Program-made: the position numbers and the translations under genes | Notes under the pieces: model-generated | Told to the model about the DNA's origin: nothing | Seen by the model: only the letters and a program-made list of their open reading frames with translations | The model's database searches: none | Origin: an uncultured Collinsella sp. | Lineage (GTDB): Bacteria; Actinomycetota; Coriobacteriia; Coriobacteriales; Coriobacteriaceae | Reading direction: 5' to 3' | DNA: 16,276 nucleotides | Assembly (NCBI GenBank): GCA_958415625.1 | Contig: CATYZI010000043.1 | Coordinates: 1 to 16,276 of the forward strand | Part shown: positions 12,922-16,276 of the stretch, in pieces | How positions within the stretch are numbered: the first letter of the stretch is position 1 | Layout: each line of letters begins with the position of its first letter

Positions 12922-14157
12922 TTGACCGCCGCAACCACGCCTAAAAGTAAGTCAACCGCCGCCGCGCTCTCCCCCGCGCGCACCAGGCTCTGCCTGGCGC
13001 TGCTCGTGCTGTTGGGATTCTCGCTCGGCTGCTCCGAGTTCGTGGTCATCGGCATCGAAAGCGACCTGGCGACGGAACTCGGCGTATCACTTGCCACTGC
13101 GGGCCAGCTCATCAGCGTGTTCGCGCTGGTCTACGCCATCGCGACGCCGGTGCTTGCGCTCAGCACGGGGCGCTTCCGTCGTTACCAGCTGCTCGTGTGC
13201 TACAGCATTATCTTTGTGCTCGGCAATCTGGTCATGGCGTTGGCGCCCAACTTCCAGGTACTGTTTATCTCGCGCATTGTCCTGGGATCCGTCTCGGGCG
13301 CACTGCTCGCCGTGGGCGTGACGTACATCCCCGAGCTGCTGTCCCCGCAGCAAACTTCGCTTGCCATCTCGGTCGTGTACGACGCGTTTTCCGTGGCGAT
13401 GGTCTTTGTGACCTCGATTGGCAAGTTTGTGGCCGACACGCTCGACTGGCACGTGGCCATGTACGGTACGCTGACCTTTGCCGTTTTGATCTGCGGAGCG
13501 CTCGTGGCGTTTATGCCGCGCGCCGGACAGACCGACGAACCCGCTACCTTCCGCGAGCAGGCGGGTCTGCTACGCGAACCGAGCATCATCACCGGTATGC
13601 TTATCTTTTTGTTTGGCGTGGGATCGGTCTATGTGTTCTACGGCTACGTGACGCCTTATCTTGAGCAGGTGCTGGGCATGGGCACTGTTCAGGCAAGCAC
13701 CACGCTTATGGCCTACGGCGTGTTCTGCCTGGTCTCGAACATCTTGGGCGGATGGATCGACGCGCGCTTTGGCATGAAGGCGCTGCTTGTGACGTTTGTG
13801 CTGCAAGCTGCGGCGTTACTCGGGCTGTTTGCCGTGGGCGACACCATGCCGCTCGCGCTGGTCTTTGTCTTTAGCCTAGCGCTGCTCATGTACCTGTTCT
13901 CGGTGTCATGCATCACGCACTTTATGGACGTGGCGCGCAGCCGCCATCCCAAATCGATGGTACTCGCGAGCTCGGTAGAACCCATGGCGTTTAACGTCGG
14001 CATTTCGTTTGGCACCGCAGTGGGCGGCGCCGTGGTGAGCAGCGTTGGCATTGCCTACGTTGGCGCGGTTGGTGCCGCGTTCTCGCTTGTGGCCTGGGCG
14101 CTTACGCTGGTGACGATTAAGTTGGCTCGCTGGGAGCGCAAGCGGGCGAGGGCGTAA
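12922..14157 (+). CDS. MFS transporter, DHA1/AraJ-type exporter
   Basis: A 411-residue inner-membrane carrier with 12 hydrophobic segments and a central loop near 205-225. Features fit the drug/arabinose-efflux branch: GFSLGCSEFVVIGIESDLATELG in TM1, a motif-A-like STGRFRRYQLL after TM2, SRIVLGSVSGALLAVGVTYIPEL around TM4, and LGGWIDARFGMKALL in the second half. Such proteins usually export small molecules or sugars by proton antiport. Start choice is uncertain: TTG 12922 has GGAG 8 bases upstream; GTG 12913 and TTG 12874 are in frame further up. It diverges from the fusion gene across a 161-base gap, so it might share control and export a decarboxylation product. That is a guess from position. 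Confidence 0.85.
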   Translation: MTAATTPKSKSTAAALSPARTRLCLALLVLLGFSLGCSEFVVIGIESDLATELGVSLATAGQLISVFALVYAIATPVLALSTGRFRRYQLLVCYSIIFVLGNLVMALAPNFQVLFISRIVLGSVSGALLAVGVTYIPELLSPQQTSLAISVVYDAFSVAMVFVTSIGKFVADTLDWHVAMYGTLTFAVLICGALVAFMPRAGQTDEPATFREQAGLLREPSIITGMLIFLFGVGSVYVFYGYVTPYLEQVLGMGTVQASTTLMAYGVFCLVSNILGGWIDARFGMKALLVTFVLQAAALLGLFAVGDTMPLALVFVFSLALLMYLFSVSCITHFMDVARSRHPKSMVLASSVEPMAFNVGISFGTAVGGAVVSSVGIAYVGAVGAAFSLVAWALTLVTIKLARWERKRARA

Positions 14158-14208
14158 GCGCAGATGCGATACTCGAGCTCGATGATGGCGATCGAAAGGA
14201 AACCGCAT

Positions 14209-14655
14209 ATGCAACGCGTACTGTTTATCTGTCATGGGAACATCTGCCGCTCGACGATGGCTGAGTCGGTGTTTACCGAGCTCGTGCGCCGCGCTGGGCG
14301 CGAGGCGGAGTTTGTCATCGATTCCGCAGCGACCTCAACTGAGGAGATTGGCAACCCGCCGCACCACGGTACCGTTGCCAAGCTACGCGAGGCCGGAATT
14401 CCCATCGTCGCACATCGCGCACGTCAGGTGCGTCGCGCGGAGTATGGCGACTAGGATCGCATTGTCTATATGGATGCCGAGAACGCGCGTGGCCTGCGTC
14501 GCATCTTTGGCGACGACCCCGACGGCAAGATTACGCGCTTGCTCGATTGGACCGAGCGCCCCGGCGACGTGGCCGATCCCTGGTACACCGGCAACTTCGA
14601 TGCCACCTACCGCGACGTGCTCGACGGTTGCATCGCTATGCTCAAGCAGCTGTAG
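14209..14655 (+). pseudogene. Low-molecular-weight protein tyrosine phosphatase, interrupted by in-frame TAG
   Basis: Reading through one stop gives a 148-residue protein of normal family length. The phosphatase loop is intact: FICHGNICRST with nucleophile Cys8 and Arg14. A TAG at 14452-14454 interrupts the phrase GD-stop-DRIVYMDAENARGL, where the family normally has an aromatic or similar residue; a single TAC-to-TAG change explains it. After it the frame continues undisturbed, including DPWYTG with the general-acid Asp, to a TAG at 14653-14655. The 81-residue truncated product lacks the acid loop and should be inactive. ATG 14209 has GAAAGGA upstream. The lack of other damage suggests a recent mutation or a sequencing error. 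It is 51 bases after the MFS gene and may be co-transcribed with it. Confidence 0.85.
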
Positions 14656-14690
14656 GCAAGCGAGCTCGCGAGGTGCGCCATTGGCATAAA

Positions 14691-14817
14691 ACGAGCGTGG
14701 ATTATCTCCCGCATACAAATTGAGCGTGGATTTTCTCCCACTTTGAGCGCGAAATAGCTCCAAAAACGGGAGATAATCCACGCTCGATATTTCGACGGCA
14801 GAAAATCCTCGCTCGAT
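14691..14817. repeat. Interleaved inverted/direct repeat cluster
   Basis: Four related units of GAGCGTGGATTWTCTCCC. Two run forward (14692-14711 and 14722-14740) and two reversed (14767-14786 and 14798-14817). Unit 1 and unit 3 are perfect 20-base reverse complements, both with the TTAT variant. Unit 2 and unit 4 share the TTTT variant. This occupies most of the 212-base gap after the phosphatase pseudogene. No gene is visible in it. Confidence 0.8.
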
Positions 14818-14833
14818 ACTCACCGACGAGCTC

Positions 14834-14866
14834 AATGTGACAAAGGGACTGTCCATTTGTCACATT
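14834..14866. repeat. Stop-codon palindrome, family B (best copy)
   Basis: AATGTGACAAA (14834-14844) and TTTGTCACATT (14856-14866) form a perfect 11-bp pair around GGGACTGTCCA, itself nearly palindromic. It ends one base before the stop codon of the ATPase gene (14868-14870). Confidence 0.85.
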
Positions 14867-14867
14867 C

Positions 14868-16229
14868 CTAGACAGGTTTGACCTCCAGCTTTATCCCCTC
14901 GACACGGGAGTCGCCCAAAACATCCGGAAGGGTCCAAGTCGCATACAGAGGCAGATAGAGAACGCCCCCGTCACGCTCAACGTTGCCTCTCGAGAAAACA
15001 ATCCCGCGCTTTACGCCATACTCGGCCGTTTCTAGCACATGGTTCAACGCGGCGTGCGCATGGTAATACGTCCCCAATTTAACCTCGATGGGCACAGCCG
15101 TCCCATCCGGGCCGTCAATCACGAAATCGACCTCGCCCCGTTTCTTGGTCTGGTAGTAATACAGCCCTCTTCCCTGGGCAGCCAGCTGCTGAGCCACCAC
15201 GTTTTCGTACACGCCGCCGAGGTTGGGCTCCTTGCTGTCGAGGTACGCCGCCTGGGCGACCCCGATAGGATAACGGGCCATCAGCATCCCGATATCGGAC
15301 TGGTACAGCTTGAACTGGGACGCCCGTGCCGTCTTAAGCAGTGGGGACTTGGGCTCGGTCACGATGTCGGTCTTGAGAGCGACGCCGGCATCGACAAGCC
15401 AGACAAAATCTCGCTGGTATTTCTCGTAATGCGCCTTGGGATCTATGGAGTTGAGCACGAAACGCTTGTTCTCGCCCTCCAGCATGACAGGAAGCTGGTC
15501 GAAGATACTCTGCACCTGGAGCGCGCGCCCGTTCGCGTATTTCGAGATATCCCGACGGTATTGCCCGTTCAGCTCGGACTGGAGCTGGCGGACAGATGCC
15601 AGATCACCCTGCGTGTCGAGGAAGCGCTGCACGATCTCCGGCATACCGCCGACGACGATATAGGTCCTGAAGTTTGCCATCATTGCGTCGTGAATATAAC
15701 CAGGAACCGGCGTCTCGTTGCGGCACGCATCGCAAATCGAGCGCCGCGCCTCTTCGCTCACCCCGATTGCCCAGCTGAACTCCTCAAAATCCAGCGGGAA
15801 CATCCTGAGCTCATGGACGTACCCCACGGGATAAGACCTGACGCCCTTGAATTGGGTCCCAAGCATGGACCCCGAGAATGCCCAGCGACAACGGCCGTCC
15901 TCGACAAGGAACTTGGCCATCGTCATGATGTCCGGCGCCTCCTGCACCTCGTCGATAAACACGAGGGTCTCGCCCGGCGCTATCGACTTTCCCGAGAGAA
16001 GCGTCACCCTGCTAATGAAATCATCGGCATCTCGCGCCTCGAGGAGAGCGTCCCTTGCCTGGCGATTTTCCATGAGGTTGAGCTCGATGTAGGTTGCGTA
16101 GTTCGACTTACCGAACTCGCGAATCGAGTAGCTCTTGCCGATTTGGCGAGAACCCGTGACGAGCAGCGCCTTTCGTTCGATGAATCTCTGCCAACGATTA
16201 AGCTCGTCTGCGATTTTCCTGCGCAACAT
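14868..16229 (-). CDS. AAA_14/DUF4143 family ATPase
   Basis: A 453-residue protein of the widespread AAA_14 plus DUF4143 group. The N-terminal ATPase has Walker A GSRQIGKS (26-33), Walker B LVFIDEVQ (89-96) and a sensor-like AFSGSMLG (117-124). The C-terminal DUF4143 part has the conserved YEN (341-343), then a PD-(D/E)xK-like core: GEVDFVI (365-371) and IEVKLG (381-386). The function of the family is not established; members are often scattered, strain-variable genes. ATG 16229 has GGGAG six bases upstream; GTG 16247 is an alternative. It looks like a single-gene unit: repeats lie downstream, the window edge upstream. Codon use seems somewhat less GC-extreme than its neighbours, hinting at transfer, but this was judged by eye. 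Confidence 0.9.
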   Translation of the reverse strand: MLRRKIADELNRWQRFIERKALLVTGSRQIGKSYSIREFGKSNYATYIELNLMENRQARDALLEARDADDFISRVTLLSGKSIAPGETLVFIDEVQEAPDIMTMAKFLVEDGRCRWAFSGSMLGTQFKGVRSYPVGYVHELRMFPLDFEEFSWAIGVSEEARRSICDACRNETPVPGYIHDAMMANFRTYIVVGGMPEIVQRFLDTQGDLASVRQLQSELNGQYRRDISKYANGRALQVQSIFDQLPVMLEGENKRFVLNSIDPKAHYEKYQRDFVWLVDAGVALKTDIVTEPKSPLLKTARASQFKLYQSDIGMLMARYPIGVAQAAYLDSKEPNLGGVYENVVAQQLAAQGRGLYYYQTKKRGEVDFVIDGPDGTAVPIEVKLGTYYHAHAALNHVLETAEYGVKRGIVFSRGNVERDGGVLYLPLYATWTLPDVLGDSRVEGIKLEVKPV

Positions 16230-16276
16230 AAGCTCTCCCTTCGCCACGATAAATGAAATTCAGAAATTTATATCGA
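16230..16276 (-). promoter_or_regulatory. AT-rich leader with candidate -10 of the ATPase gene
   Basis: The last 47 bases are far more AT-rich than the rest of the window. On the minus strand TATAAA (16272-16267) would place the start of transcription about 30 bases before the ATG. The matching -35 would lie outside the window. Confidence 0.35.

Noticed and set aside
14691..14817. CRISPR-like repeats
   Set aside because: Units alternate in orientation, have unequal spacing, and there are only four; no cas genes are present.
14868..16229. A defence-system nuclease
   Set aside because: The C-terminal region has a PD-(D/E)xK-like look, but the DUF4143 family has no established defence role and no defence partner genes adjoin it.

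Overview
The window is high-GC, codon-biased bacterial chromosome. The gene content suggests a gut Coriobacteriia member, most likely Collinsella or a close relative: an LpdC-type UbiD decarboxylase, a Tat-type solute-binding lipoprotein, and abundant short palindromic intergenic repeats. That placement is inferred from gene content and repeat style; no rRNA or other marker gene is present. I see no tRNA, rRNA, CRISPR array or transposase gene.

Layout. 1-155 is a non-coding edge. 156-4536 (minus strand) is a four-gene unit: a Tat-lipoprotein amino-acid binding protein, its permease, its ATPase, and an M20 metallopeptidase. It looks like uptake of an amino acid or peptide-like solute followed by amide hydrolysis. 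4537-4860 is a structured gap with a terminator nested in a long inverted repeat. 4861-5754 is a LacX-type aldose-epimerase-like protein. 5834-6709 is an unrecognised single-pass membrane protein.

The centre, 6905-12760, is the most interesting part and is entirely on the minus strand. In transcription order it holds: a fusion of an LpdD-like prenyl-FMN chaperone domain to an isopentenyl-diphosphate-isomerase-like Nudix domain; a DASS/SLC13-type anion permease; an LpdC-type UbiD decarboxylase; a UbiX flavin prenyltransferase; and a MerR regulator with a BmrR-like effector domain. Together these would import an aromatic acid (gallate or protocatechuate-like), supply and load prenylated FMN, and decarboxylate the substrate. 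The same 24-bp dyad-bearing block lies upstream of the fusion gene and upstream of the permease gene. It has a TTGmCT -35 element and a 19-bp spacer, as in MerR-type promoters, so the neighbouring MerR protein is the obvious candidate regulator of both units.

On the plus strand, 12922-14157 is an MFS exporter, followed by a low-molecular-weight tyrosine phosphatase gene broken by one in-frame TAG. 14656-14867 carries an interleaved repeat cluster. 14868-16229 (minus) is an AAA_14/DUF4143 ATPase.

A family of small palindromes related to TGTGACAAAGGGACTGTCC sits directly at the stop codons of four minus-strand genes. Two of these copies are paired with a second, 61-bp inverted-repeat element.
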